The notes under the pieces: model-generated
What the model was told of the DNA's origin: nothing
Databases searched by the model: none
Seen by the model: only the letters and a program-made list of their open reading frames with translations
Source of the DNA: Rhynchopus sp. YZ270_cl-10
Taxonomy: Eukaryota > Euglenozoa > Diplonemea > Diplonemida > Diplonemidae
Length of the DNA stretch: 64,000 nt
Direction of reading: 5' to 3'
Assembly: GCA_964035575.1 (NCBI GenBank)
Contig: OZ037930.1
Span: forward strand, 310,001-374,000
Made by a program: the position numbers and the translations under genes
Shown here: positions 11,507 to 22,100 of the stretch, piece after piece
Layout of the letters: each line of letters opens with the position of its first letter
Position numbering within the stretch: position 1 is the first letter of the stretch

Positions 11507-11863
11507 GTACACAGTACACAGTACACAGTACACAGTACACAGTACACAGTACACAGTACACAGTACACAGTACACAGTACACAGTACACAGTACACAGTA
11601 CACAGTACACAGTACACAGTACACAGTACACAGTACACAGTACACAGTACACAGTACACAGTACACAGTACACAGTACACAGTACACAGTACACAGTACA
11701 CAGTACACAGTACACAGTACACAGTACACAGTACACAGTACACAGTACACAGTACACAGTACACAGTACACAGTACACAGTACACAGTACACAGTACACA
11801 GTACACAGTACACAGTACACAGTACACAGTACACAGTACACAGTACACAGTACACAGTACACA
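11507..11863. repeat. Minisatellite, about 51 perfect copies of GTACACA
   Basis: It is 357 nt of a 7-mer with no visible variant. Long open frames across it in both directions are repeat artefacts. Confidence 0.95.
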
Positions 11864-12190
11864 CCGGCAAACATGGTCAAAATCAGGTGGAATATACATA
11901 AGTACATCATGGGGGGGTAGGGAACAGGTAGCGCCGCAGGCGCACGGTACCCAACTTTTTTCTTTTATTTTCCCTTTTCTCTGCTTTCTTTTGATTGCGC
12001 GAGCCGATTGCTCTCCACGGTGGGGTCACATGTGTGTCCAAAACTATCTGAAGTACACAGTACACAGTACAGTACTGTGGGGAAAAAATCCACTGTATAC
12101 CAAATTATAAAATGACACACCCCCCCTATTTTGACAGGTCCTTGACAGGTGTACGGTAACACCACCACAGTATGAATAATAACTATTTAT

Positions 12191-12341
12191 TACTGTAAAA
12201 TAAAGTAGACTTTATTTTACGCGATATTTCCAGGTGCACGAGTGTGTATTTTTTTTCCCGAGCGAAGCGAGGGAAAAAAAAATACACGAGTGCACCTGGA
12301 AATATCGAGTAAAATAGTGAAGTCTACTTTATTTTGCAGTG
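12191..12341. mobile_element. Fold-back hairpin element of about 150 bp
   Basis: Arms of about 65 nt are nearly perfect inverted copies (GATATTTCCAGGTGCACGAG in the left arm), separated only by GAGCGAAGCGAG. Arm ends carry AAAATAAAGT and ACTTTATTTT motifs that recur at 12790-12890. No ORF. Typical of a MITE. Confidence 0.65.
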
Positions 12342-12356
12342 ATAAGTTGTTTTATT

Positions 12357-12928
12357 TGTCTAGTAAAAACACGATATACGCAATCCTTCTTTAAAACGAA
12401 TAAAATGATGTTGACCAAAGAGTGGAAGGGGTGTGGGTGGACTAATACAAAAAACAGGGGCGACATAAGGGCACTGTTTCTCATGCAGAACAATGAACAA
12501 TAAAGTGGGGAGTACCCATTTTCCCAGGTACACAGGTACGGGTACACAGGTACACAGGTACACAGGTACACAGGTACACAGGTACACAGGTACACAGGTA
12601 CACAGGTACACAGGTACACAGGTACACAGGTACACAGGTACACAGGTACACAGGTACACAGGTACACAGGTACACAGGTACACAGGTCCCATAATCTTCG
12701 TACAGCTCCTCCATTTTCCAGCATACTTTTTTTTTACGTGTTTTTTCGTGGTCCCTGGTGAAAAAAGTAGGGGAAACCCTCTTCTCCAGCGTGTAAAACT
12801 TTATTTTACGGAGTAAAACTTTATTTTACAGCTCCATAGAAAACCCTCGTGCGAGCTGTAAAATAAAGTCCACTTTATTTTATTCGTTTTATAGAGGGAT
12901 TGCACGTATAAAGTGTTTTTACTAGACA
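12357..12928. mobile_element. TIR element with GGTACACA minisatellite core
   Basis: The TIRs begin TGTCTAGTAAAAACAC (12357) and end GTGTTTTTACTAGACA (12928). Similarity continues inward for about 45 nt. The core at about 12527-12687 is roughly twenty copies of GGTACACA. Near the right end are inverted AAAATAAAGT/ACTTTATTTT repeats. No transposase-like frame is present, so it would need help from elsewhere. Confidence 0.65.
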
Positions 12929-13226
12929 TATAAATATTTTTTTTTGAATAGATAAAAGCAATAAATTACTTTTTATTTAAAACAAAAGGCACTCCGTATC
13001 CAAAACAGGGGGGCAGTCTGGGGACAAAAACAGATTTCTGTATTGGGGAGGGTGTGAAAATGTTTTGAAAAAGTTTGTTTCAACTTTGTTTTATTTTTGT
13101 TCTTGTTTTTGCTACCGTATTGGGGAGGGTGGACAGGTACCCTTGGAGGGGGGGGGAAAGGAAGAGGTGCCCGGGTGTGGGAGCAGGGGGGCAAAGAAGG
13201 TGGGGAGAGGGGTGTGTGGTTTCATA

Positions 13227-13412
13227 CACGGTGGACTCTTTCTGGAAAAGGACAAGTTAAAAAGAGGTCCAACGAGAGGGAGTCCCGACTCCCCCTAGCG
13301 GGAGTGCCAACTCCCGCTATAGGGAGTCTGAACTCCCGAAAGGGGGAGTTGATACTCCCCCTTTTTGGAACTCCGGAATATAGTTGCCCTTTTCCAGAAA
13401 GAGTCCACCGTG
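13227..13412. mobile_element. 186-bp MITE with CACGGTGG termini
   Basis: TIRs of about 25 nt start CACGGTGGACTCTTTCTGG and are inverse copies with one or two differences. The interior is a string of short GGGAGT..ACTCCC hairpins, all variants of one unit. The first eight bases equal the terminus of the two-ORF element at 16535. No convincing target duplication is seen. Confidence 0.7.
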
Positions 13413-13570
13413 AGGCAACGGCAAGGTTTTTAGGTGGTGGGGTTGTGTTCTCTTGACACCATCCCACCCCATCCACATGCCACATCCCACACCATCACCC
13501 ACCCCATCCTGCTCGCTCTCCATTTGTTATCAGTGTGCATTTCTCCTACTGGTTGCTTTCTCACCCTATT

Positions 13571-14383
13571 TCATTTCACCAACACAAATCTGCCCTCAAC
13601 AGCTCTCAATGCTGGAAAGTCGTATGTTTCTAAAGAAGTGCAACCAAACAAGAAGTGGTTCCCAACGCTTGTGAGACTGCCCATTCCTGCAAAGTTGATG
13701 GAGATTAACGCCGGGCAATATGAGAAGACGTGGTTCCCAAGGCTTGTGACACTGCTCAATCCTGCAAAATTGATTGAGGTTAACGACTTGCAACATGATA
13801 AGAAGTAGTTCCCAACGTTTGTGACGCTACTAAATCCTGCAAAGTTGAATGGCTCAAAAGTACGCAATGACTTGCACTTGTACAGGAAGCACGCACCTAT
13901 GTTCGTGACGTTGCGCAACCCAGACAAGTTAATTGATTCCAATGATGAACACTCAGATAAGAAGTGGTCATCAATCGCAGTAATAGCCAACGGGGCACTC
14001 AGATCAAGGCGACTCAAATTAGTCTGTGCGAGGAACCTGTACGGAATCACAGTCACAACTTCTGCCTGCAGAAACAACTGCGCTAATTTGGCGTCTCTCA
14101 CACGCATAAGCCACTCTGGTGTGAGGTTTGTCAAACCCAATGCACGAAGAGCTGCAATGGATTCCTGTTTCATCGTCTGCGTGAGGCTCACTGTGTCGCC
14201 AGCACTCAGCGCTGTGATGTTGATGTCCTCTCCTTCGCCGTTCCCTCCGAAGTCCATGTCAAAGGTGTCTTCAGCAAACCCCACTGCAGTTGCCACTTTC
14301 CGCCGCAGGTCCTTCGCTGTGTCATCCACATCCACATCGACGACGTACGTATTACCATCAAATCCCTCGATGTTGAGTTCCAT
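13571..14383 (-). CDS. Ubiquitin-like plus BspA-type leucine-rich repeat protein, copy 2
   Basis: The product is 270 aa from the start MELNIEGFDG. That start is chosen because an acceptor-like CCACTCCCACAACAG lies about 23 nt upstream; an upstream in-frame ATG would add 20 residues. Residues 1-70 resemble ubiquitin-like domains (VDVDVDDTAKDLRRKV). After a helical linker come about six repeats of 23-24 residues in the BspA/TpLRR style (SLTSINFAGLSSVTSLGNHV, Cys near the repeat end). Such repeats act in recognition or adhesion; the fused ubiquitin-like part may dock to a degradation or trafficking factor (inference). It is intact, unlike copy 1 at 5937-6731, and lies only about 190 nt downstream of the truncated cyclase copy. 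Confidence 0.75.
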   Translation of the reverse strand: MELNIEGFDGNTYVVDVDVDDTAKDLRRKVATAVGFAEDTFDMDFGGNGEGEDINITALSAGDTVSLTQTMKQESIAALRALGLTNLTPEWLMRVRDAKLAQLFLQAEVVTVIPYRFLAQTNLSRLDLSAPLAITAIDDHFLSECSSLESINLSGLRNVTNIGACFLYKCKSLRTFEPFNFAGFSSVTNVGNYFLSCCKSLTSINFAGLSSVTSLGNHVFSYCPALISINFAGMGSLTSVGNHFLFGCTSLETYDFPALRAVEGRFVLVK

Positions 14384-14636
14384 TTGTGTTTTGTGTGTTT
14401 TCTGTTGTGGGAGTGGTGGAAGACACAGCCATTGATAATCCATTCTTCTTTGCGTATGGGCAAAGAGCCTTCGGTAACAGACTCGGCAGGTGATATCGGT
14501 TCGTGGTGCGCCAACAAAAAGAGGAAAGGGGTGAAGAGTATTGTTCCTCTTTCCATATGAGGGTCAACAGGTCTCCCTTGTCGACTGCAAGACGCAGTTT
14601 TGAGTCAGGATATTGTGTACTGTGGTGCGGAAGCAC

Positions 14637-15205
14637 TCAGAACACACTACCTCTGATAGTACAATTCACAAGGTTGTAAACACCTGGACACATTGTGCGC
14701 TCCGATAGAACGTGCTCCAGTGCAGTCGGCAGTGTTGTGCCCTCGGGAGGCTCAAACAGACACACCACACCCTCGCGCACAGCCTCTTCGCACAGCGTCC
14801 AGCTACGGCGCACAGTTGACCCCATCACCGTCACAAAACGCTGCTTGCGCGCCCCCACATCACCATGCTGCACAGACCCGCTTGCAAGCCCTACCCCTGC
14901 ACCTGAGGTCGCACCACTCATGCGCTGTGCAAAGTGGATCGCGTTCTCCATGTGTGCAGGGGCAGAGCGGGTCACGTTCCACGACACGCAGACACGGCTG
15001 CCAAGCAGCGTCACCAGGCTGCCGCCACTCTGGTCCAGTGCAACAGTTTGACATCTACACTCCGGTGCAGGGTAGATGTCAAACGCACTAACGAGAAGAC
15101 TGAACCTATAGAGCAGCACGCAAGCAGGATCTTGCGCTTTTTCTGTTCCTTTATTCCCACAGTCCCGTCCAAGGACAACGCATCTTGCAAATACCCCATT
15201 TGGTG
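14637..15205 (-). pseudogene. Truncated copy of the class III cyclase
   Basis: Bases 15074-15205 match the 5' end of the cyclase at 3326-5419, and 14637-15047 match its 3' end nearly perfectly. About 1.55 kb of middle, including the whole catalytic domain, is missing. The original start is out of frame with the 3' part. The join carries 25-30 nt of new sequence forming a hairpin (TTTGACATCTAC, 13 nt, GTAGATGTCAAA). It cannot encode a cyclase. Confidence 0.9.
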
Positions 15206-15249
15206 TAGCTTTTTGGACTCTTTTTCTGTAGTTTTTTGCTACTCCAATT

Positions 15250-15906
15250 CAGGGTTGTTTCTAGGATCTCGTTTTTTTTTCTCGGGGGGGGTCAATTTTT
15301 TTCCCAAAAAAAAATTTTTTTTCCGCCGGGAAAAAATGGTCTTTCAAGGGTTTTTGGGTGTATTCCGAGCTTTCTCGACGAAGCCTCGATCTCACCAAGA
15401 AAACCCCATACCCCAAAGCTTCAGAATATCATGGTGGTATGTAGCTTCTGTGCGGGTATGAAACAGGTCAAGAAACGGTGGCCATGGTACCCAAAGGTTC
15501 CTGGCGAAGCCACGGTACGCAACATTTCTAAAATTGCGCTTAAAATTGCACTATTGTACAGCCAAACTATGTCATGGGAAGGGTGTGATGTAAGCTTGCG
15601 CCGCAGGCGCACGGTACGCTACTTTTATTCTTTTCGCCAAATCTTTTTTCACACTCCCATCACCGTTCCACGTGGTGTAGTCGGTGCGGGTGTTGTCGCT
15701 CTTCACCAGTGCCAACACTGGTGGTGGGTGGAAAACGTGTAGTTCGGGGGAAAATATGTAATTTTTTACAGGGGGGTGAGGCTGACCAGCGCACCGTGCC
15801 AGATTCTGGGGGTAAAATTGACCCCCCCCCGGGGGGGGTCAAGTTGACCCCCCAGAATCTGGGGGGGGTCAGTGACCCCCCCCGACCCCCCCTAGAAACA
15901 ACCCTG
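15250..15906. mobile_element. hAT-type non-autonomous insertion with 8-bp target duplication
   Basis: The element starts CAGGGTTGTTTCTAGG and ends with the inverse CCTAGAAACAACCCTG. It is flanked by CTCCAATT on both sides (15242-15249 and 15907-15914). The paralogous sequence upstream of the intact cyclase (around 5463-5475) continues without the insert, so an empty site exists in the same window. TIRs beginning CAG and 8-bp duplications are hallmarks of the hAT superfamily. The 657-bp interior has G-run/C-run palindromes and no transposase. Confidence 0.88.
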
Positions 15907-16106
15907 CTCCAATTTACTAAATTCTATGGCAGAATGGGAAAAAAAAATGTCCTTTTTTTCTTTTGGGTAAATGGCCGCTTTTTTGCAGCAGTTTTTTGTT
16001 AGAAAAGCAAAAAGATCGTTTCCCCTCCCCCCCATATCCCCCCCTCCACCCCGGTTAAAAAAAAACTGAAAAAGTCTAGAAAATAAAAAAACATAAAAAT
16101 CACCCT

Positions 16107-19100
16107 TCACCCCAACGTAAGTGGGGTGAGGAGTTCTAAGGAGGCTATGATGGTCACCGCACTCTCCTTCAAGCGTTGAGATGGGGTTTCTGTCGGTCCT
16201 CTCTCTCGCTGCATGCTTTGTAGCGCTTCCGAGGGGGAGGGTGCATGGGGGGCTATTCTTGCGACCATCTCAGCTGCCGCGGCGTCGGCGCTCTGCTGGA
16301 AGGCCGCAAGGCTCTCTTCCCTCTGCAGGTATGCTTGCAGCTCTAGGTCGCGACGTTGCTGTGCTTCTCCCTGGACCAGCCCGACCTGGCGCAGCCAGAG
16401 GCCCTTCGTGTCCTCCTTGTGTGCCTCGAGGTCATGTTCGTAGCGTTCCTTCTCGCGCTGTGCATGCTCTGCTTCAGCTTCGCTGTGCTTCAAGTTGGAT
16501 TCCACACTGTATTTGTGGGTTTGAGGGGAGGAGCCACGGTGGCCTTGTTACCCCGGTAACAACCGACGGTAACATGCATGGTAACATGTTACGGTAACAA
16601 GCTAGCTTGTTACCGTAACATGCTAGCTTGTTACGGTAACATGTTATTTCACAGCCAAATTGCATATAAAACCCTTTACTACACACGAAAACAGCATTTT
16701 TTTACTCCCCCCCCCCCCCCCCTTTTTATACAAAGTTGACAGACGCGCAACGCAAAATGGAGGCATTCAAAAGATGCCAACTTGCAGTGATAATCAAACT
16801 CGAGGAAGATGATATCCCGACGCTTTACACACAGAAGCTCCAATCTTCAACCACCAGCACCACACACACAAAAAAGCGGGAACTTGAACTGAGCTGTGCA
16901 ATATGTCGGCCAGAGATTGTTCCTTTTTGGGAAGCATTGTGAATCAACGAACCCGAGTCAATATGGGAATATCAAGATTCCATCATCAAGTACGAACTGG
17001 GCCAGAGGACAGGCGCTTTGAAAGTGTATTGGAGAATACAACGCAAATATTGAAATCTCACAGTCTCGGCAGATTCTTTTACAACTTATGCAGTCAACCG
17101 AAAGAAACCAACTTATTTTGTACTAGAAACAGCCCCACCCCCAATGCACTCCACCAACTTTTCTCCCTGGTCCCCCCCCTTTTTATGAAAAGCACACCCC
17201 ACCCTCCACAATTTCAGGCTATTTTCTCATCTTCTTTTTTTGTTTCGAACACAATGAGCAAAAGAAGTGTGGATCCTACAACGCCTTCCCCGAAGCCCAC
17301 AAAAAGCCGCAATGTGACGAAGTCCTCCCAGTTAGAGGCACAAGAAGCCTCGCAGACGAAGACGCTGGTTGCTGACTTTGTGAGCGTCTTCACAGTGAAG
17401 AAGGCCGACAAGGAAGTGCTGCACACCCCCCTCAAAAGACTTTTTGAATCGCTCTTCAGCATGGAGCTTAAAGACAAGGACGGGACCCTCAGTAAGGCAG
17501 TGGTGACAGAGTATGACCTTAAGGTGTGCAAAAACAAGGCAGAAACAGCAGGCCTCTCCGCGTTCTCTCTGAGAGTACAAAAAAACACAGAGACGCAGTT
17601 GCGGGGCGTGACCATGCGCAAAAAGGCGACCGACGCGCAACGCAAGACCGACGCATTCAAAAGACTGCAGATTGCGGCGGTTGTCGATCTGGAAGAGGCT
17701 GACATCGCGACGCTGTACGCACAGAAGCTGCACTCCAGCAGCGCCTCACCCACCACCACCAAGCACAAAAAGAACACGAACGCGAACGCGAAGTACTCGT
17801 GGCCCGAGATGACCCGCAAAGGTTTGAGGGTGATCAAGGACGGGGCCAACGTGAGGCAGTATTACTGCATGATCCTGGAAACAGGACTCACCACCATCTC
17901 CACCACCAAAACGCCATCCATGCACGGTCACCGAGTGGAGATAACTTTCCACAGAGAACTAGCAGCAGAGACATCGCCAGCGGGAGACACCACCATCGGA
18001 GTGAACGTCCCATCCTCTCTTCTCGTGGATGGGTCTCAGGACGTGAAGATCCACGTCCAAGGAGGGCTGACCTCCGTCTACGTCCCGCTGATGAAGGCGG
18101 TCAAGCAGGGCCTCAAGGTTGACAGCAACTACGAGGTGCACCTGTTGGGAGAAGCAGTTGACGAAGACGACGAAGACGAGGAAGAGGAAGCAGGTCGTTC
18201 ATGACTGTCGCAGATAAACGCAAGCCAGACTTTCACGAATGGTGGCTCATGCATTTTTTGCCCGACCTGACGAAGATACAACGTGGTGTATTCCGCAAGA
18301 ACGGACTCCAAATTCCCATACGCATTTTCAAAATTGGGGGCGATCATTGTGAGCTTTTTTCTTTGTTTACTGGTGTCGGTGGCCCCGAGCACAGGAGCGC
18401 GTTTTGCGCATCAAAGCTCTCAGAAAGATTAGAATGTATGCACAAATGCCCCCGTCTAAGCCTTCAAGGCATGCATGACAGCGGATTTACTTGTCACTTC
18501 GCAAGCCGTTTTGTGAATGATTGCTTTACCGTTACCCCAGCATTGCACGATATAAAGGGCGTCATGCAATTGGTGGTAAAATCGCTTCCGGACGGAAGGG
18601 ACGCAGCAAGAACTGTTATCGGCGAATCAAAGAATCAAACGGGTTCACAGTCTCGGCAGATTCTTTTACAACTTATGCGGTCAACCGAAAGAAACCAACT
18701 GATTTTGTGCTATGCGATGGAGGCACTGATCTTTTTCCGTTTTCAGGATATTCCTGTACGGTTTCACTTTGATAATGACTGTTCTACAGAATTCTTCTAC
18801 TCACTGATCGCGTATCATTCTCTAATGTTCCTTCTTGAGTGGGGGAATGAGGGAGTGACCCACTCGGCTTATGCGCACAGCGTTGAACATTGGTTCGACC
18901 CTGAAGACGCGCACAGGCTAACCCTCTCTGATGAGCTCTTTGAGCAAATCAACGGGGAAAGAAAACGCTGGGCAAAAAATACATCGCAAGCGACAATGGA
19001 GAGGGACTTGCAGATGTTTGAGTTGCAGTCGAAGCATCGTCGTGACGTTTCCACGAGCCTTCCTCAATTCTCCTGGCCCACTCCACATCTGTACTCTTAT

Positions 19101-22100
19101 GACACCATTATATTGTGTCGGTGTGTCCAAGGTAAGAGTGATGTTTGGAAACAGTCCGCAAAGTCACTGAATAAACGACTTGAGACTTTGGGTCTAGGTG
19201 GCCATGTTGGCAGCAATAGCAGGTGGGGGCAAAAATATCACGCAAAAGAGTCCCACGAAGAGACAAATGTCTTGAAAATTTGTGTCTGCGACGAGCAACC
19301 TTGGTCTGGCCAAAATGACGATTCAGATGAGCCACCTGACGAAACTTCAGAAGAATCGAGCGAGCATGAAGAACATTTGTGCGTGATATGCGACACTAAT
19401 TTTCCATCGAAGGAGAGCCTTTTTGGACACTACGATAGCCAACATCGCCCAACAGTGGTCTGCGTATGCAAGGGGGGCTGTCCTTGGCCTGGTTGCGACA
19501 AAACTAATCTCAGTATCAGAGGCATCAGTCAGCACGTTCTGTACAACCACATCGAAGATCTTACCCCCAAAATCTGCCCATTGTGCACGCAGAGGTTCCG
19601 GAGCAAATCAGACCGAATCGATCACATGAAGCAATGCAGATTTGAATTTAGTTAATTGGGGTGTGCTTTTCATAAAAAGGGAGGGGACCAAAAGGGAGAA
19701 TAGTTGGTGGAGTGCATTGGGGGTGGGGCTGTTTCTATTGTTTTGTTAAAAATGAGGAAAGTGGGTGGTTGAGTGGGATTTGCTTTTTATAAAAAAGGGG
19801 GGAGGGGGGGGGTAAAAAAATGCTGGTTTCGTGTGCAGCAAAGGGTTTTATATGCAATTTGGCTGTGAAATAACATGTTACCGTAACAAGCTAGCATGTT
19901 ACGGTAACAAGCTAGCATGTTACCGTAACAAGCATGGGTTGTTACCGTAACATGCTAGCTTGTTACCTTTTTTTGCATGTTACGTAACATGTTACCGTCG
20001 GTTGTTACCGGGGTAACAAGGCCACCGTGAGGGGGGAGGGGGGAGGGGAGGGGGGGTAGATACACGACGGTGAAGTATAGTACATTACAAGTGAAGTTAC
20101 TAGTAACGTTACAAGTGAAAAACCGTTACAAGTGGGTTACAAGTGGGTTACAAGTGGGTTACATGAATTGCAGGCAAAATCAGGTGGTAACTGGTGGGTT
20201 ACAAGTGAGTTACAAGTGAGTTACAAGTGGGTTACAAGTGGGTTACAAGTGGGTTACATGTAACTCACTTGTAACTCCACTTGTAACACCCGTTACTTCA
20301 CCGTCGTGTAAACAGTGTATTTTTTGGGCCGGTTGGGGGGGGTCAGTGACCCCCCCCAAATTTTCTCCGGAAATTTGGGCCGGTGGGGGGGGTAGGGGGG
20401 GTCAAAAGGGGTAAACAAATTGAAAAAAATGAGTTTCTGTTCCTAAGTGCTAAAAAATGACCAAAGCCAGAAAATTCTACCCTCAGATGTCCAAAAATCC
20501 ATCTGCGCCCGGTTTTGAGCAGTTTTGAGCCTCAAGAAGCCCCGTATCTGCTTTTTTCAAAAATGTACACACAACTTGTACCTGCGCACCCCCTGTAGAT
20601 AGAGCAACTCACACATCCATCAGCCTCAGTGTGAGCCAGGGGCCAGAAAAGCCCCCAAAGCCACATATTTTCACCCCAGAACCTATCCCGAAGGGTACCC
20701 AGGCTGTTTCGGGTGTTTAGAGGGACTTGGTGGAACTTAGAACCATGTTTCAAAAAGTGTCAAGGAACTCGTACCAAGGGTTTTCCCACCCAAGGTACCT
20801 TAAGCCGTCAAAAAACGTGAAGTAGGCAATAAATCAAAACAATACCCCCTGAGGTCAAAAAAACCACACCATAGGCCCATTTGGACCCAAAAAATCGAAT
20901 TCCGCCCGGTTTTGGGCACTTTTGACCACTTCTGAGCGACTTTTTTGCATTTTTTTAAAACGTGACCACCAACTTGTACCTGCCACCCCCCTGTAGATAG
21001 AGCAACTCACACATCCATCACGCCTCAGTGTGAGCCAGGGGCCAGAAAAGCCCCCAAAGCCACATATTTTCACCCCAGAACCTATCCCGAAGGGTACCCA
21101 GGCTGTTTCGGGGTGTTTAGAGGGACTTGGTGGAACTTAGAACCATGTTTCAAAAAGTGTCAAGGAACTCGTACCAAGGGTTTTCCCACCCAAGGTACTA
21201 AGTACTGGTACCCTTTTGAAACATGGTTCTAAGTTCCACCAAGTCCCTCTAAACACCCCGAAACAGCCTGGGTACCCCTGGGGATAGGTTCTGGGGTGAA
21301 AATATGTGGCTTTGGGGGCTTTTCTGGCCCCTGGCTCACACTGAGGCGTGATGGATGTGTGAGTTGCTCTATCTACAGGGGGGTGGCAGGTACAAGTTGT
21401 ATGTACATTTTTAAAAAAAGCAGATACGGGGCTTCTTGAGGCTCAAAACTGCTCAAAACCGGGCGCAGATGGATTTTTGGACATCTGAGGGTAGAATTTT
21501 CTGGTTTTGGTCATTTTTTAGCACTTAGAAACCAAAACTCGATTTTTATCATTTTGTTATCGCTTTTTGGGGGCTTTTGACCCCCCCTAGGCATACTGTG
21601 CGGGCGAGTAAAAAAAACTCGCCTACTCGCCAAAAACTCGCCTAAAACTCGCCCATTTTTGGGGGGCGAGTTTTGGCGAGTTTTTTTTTTGGTAGGGATT
21701 TTACCTTGGGAAAAGTGTACACACGAAAATATGATGGAAATTTGAGTTTTGAAGAGAAAAATTTTTTCGTTCCACTTGAACAAGACCTCTACAGTTTGCT
21801 TTGTAGGCTTCCACAACCAGTACCACCAGTCCAGCTGTAGCTTCTGCGGATCCATGAAGTTTGCACAGATGGGTGCGATGTAGTCGTGGTGGAATACCGC
21901 CAAGGGGTGGCCTGCAGGGTTGCCATTTACCGGCATGGCGAGGACATTGTTGTATAGCGAGTGTAGCCCCGGCTCATGTCTTCGTCATCCTCCGGATTGT
22001 AGCACGCCTTGTCCCCCGGGATCTATGGCACGCTTGGATCTTCCCCTGGAGCAAATGTTTACATACATGCCTGTCAGCCACTGCCGTGACATGGTTGCCT

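Larger units (their letters stand above)
10756..12126. mobile_element. Inverted-repeat bounded segment holding two GTAC minisatellites
   Basis: The ends are imperfect inverted copies of about 45 nt. The left begins GGGGTGTCATTTTATAATTT and the right is the inverse of GTGTGTCATTTTATAATTTG. TTGACAGGTCCTTGACAGG lies just outside both ends in direct orientation (10713 and 12130). Inside are an 8-mer and a 7-mer array and little else. Confidence 0.5.
16535..20029 (+). mobile_element. TIR element with two overlapping ORFs, unknown family
   Basis: The outer 35 nt are perfect inverted copies starting CACGGTGGCCTTGTTACC. Similarity runs inward for over 100 nt through nested GTTACCGTAAC and GCTAGC palindromes to CAGCATTTTTTTAC and a C-run/TTTTTATA block (16680-16730; 19780-19810). 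The flanks AGGAGC and AGGGGG may be an eroded 6-bp target duplication. A second inner inverted repeat of about 80 nt (17124-17203 and 19657-19739) encloses the two ORFs. Between outer and inner left repeats lie broken pieces of both ORFs (16736-17120). One reading is an intact copy nested in a shrunken relative; another is internal duplication of one element. It lies antisense in the host intron. Confidence 0.8.

Noticed and set aside
10897-11863. Telomere-like repeat
   Set aside because: The units are not G-strand telomere motifs and lie inside inverted-repeat segments away from a sequence end.
11300-11920. Long open frames (QYTVHST or VYCVLCT repeats) on both strands
   Set aside because: Artefacts of the 7-nt GTACACA array.
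10420-12690. CRISPR-like array
   Set aside because: Units are 7-8 nt with no spacers, in a eukaryotic setting.
12329-12816. Open frames made of CVPVYLCT or QVHRYTG
   Set aside because: Artefacts of the GGTACACA array.
6910-13560. tRNA or rRNA genes in the repeat island
   Set aside because: I looked for box A/B-like and cloverleaf-like patterns and saw none that hold.
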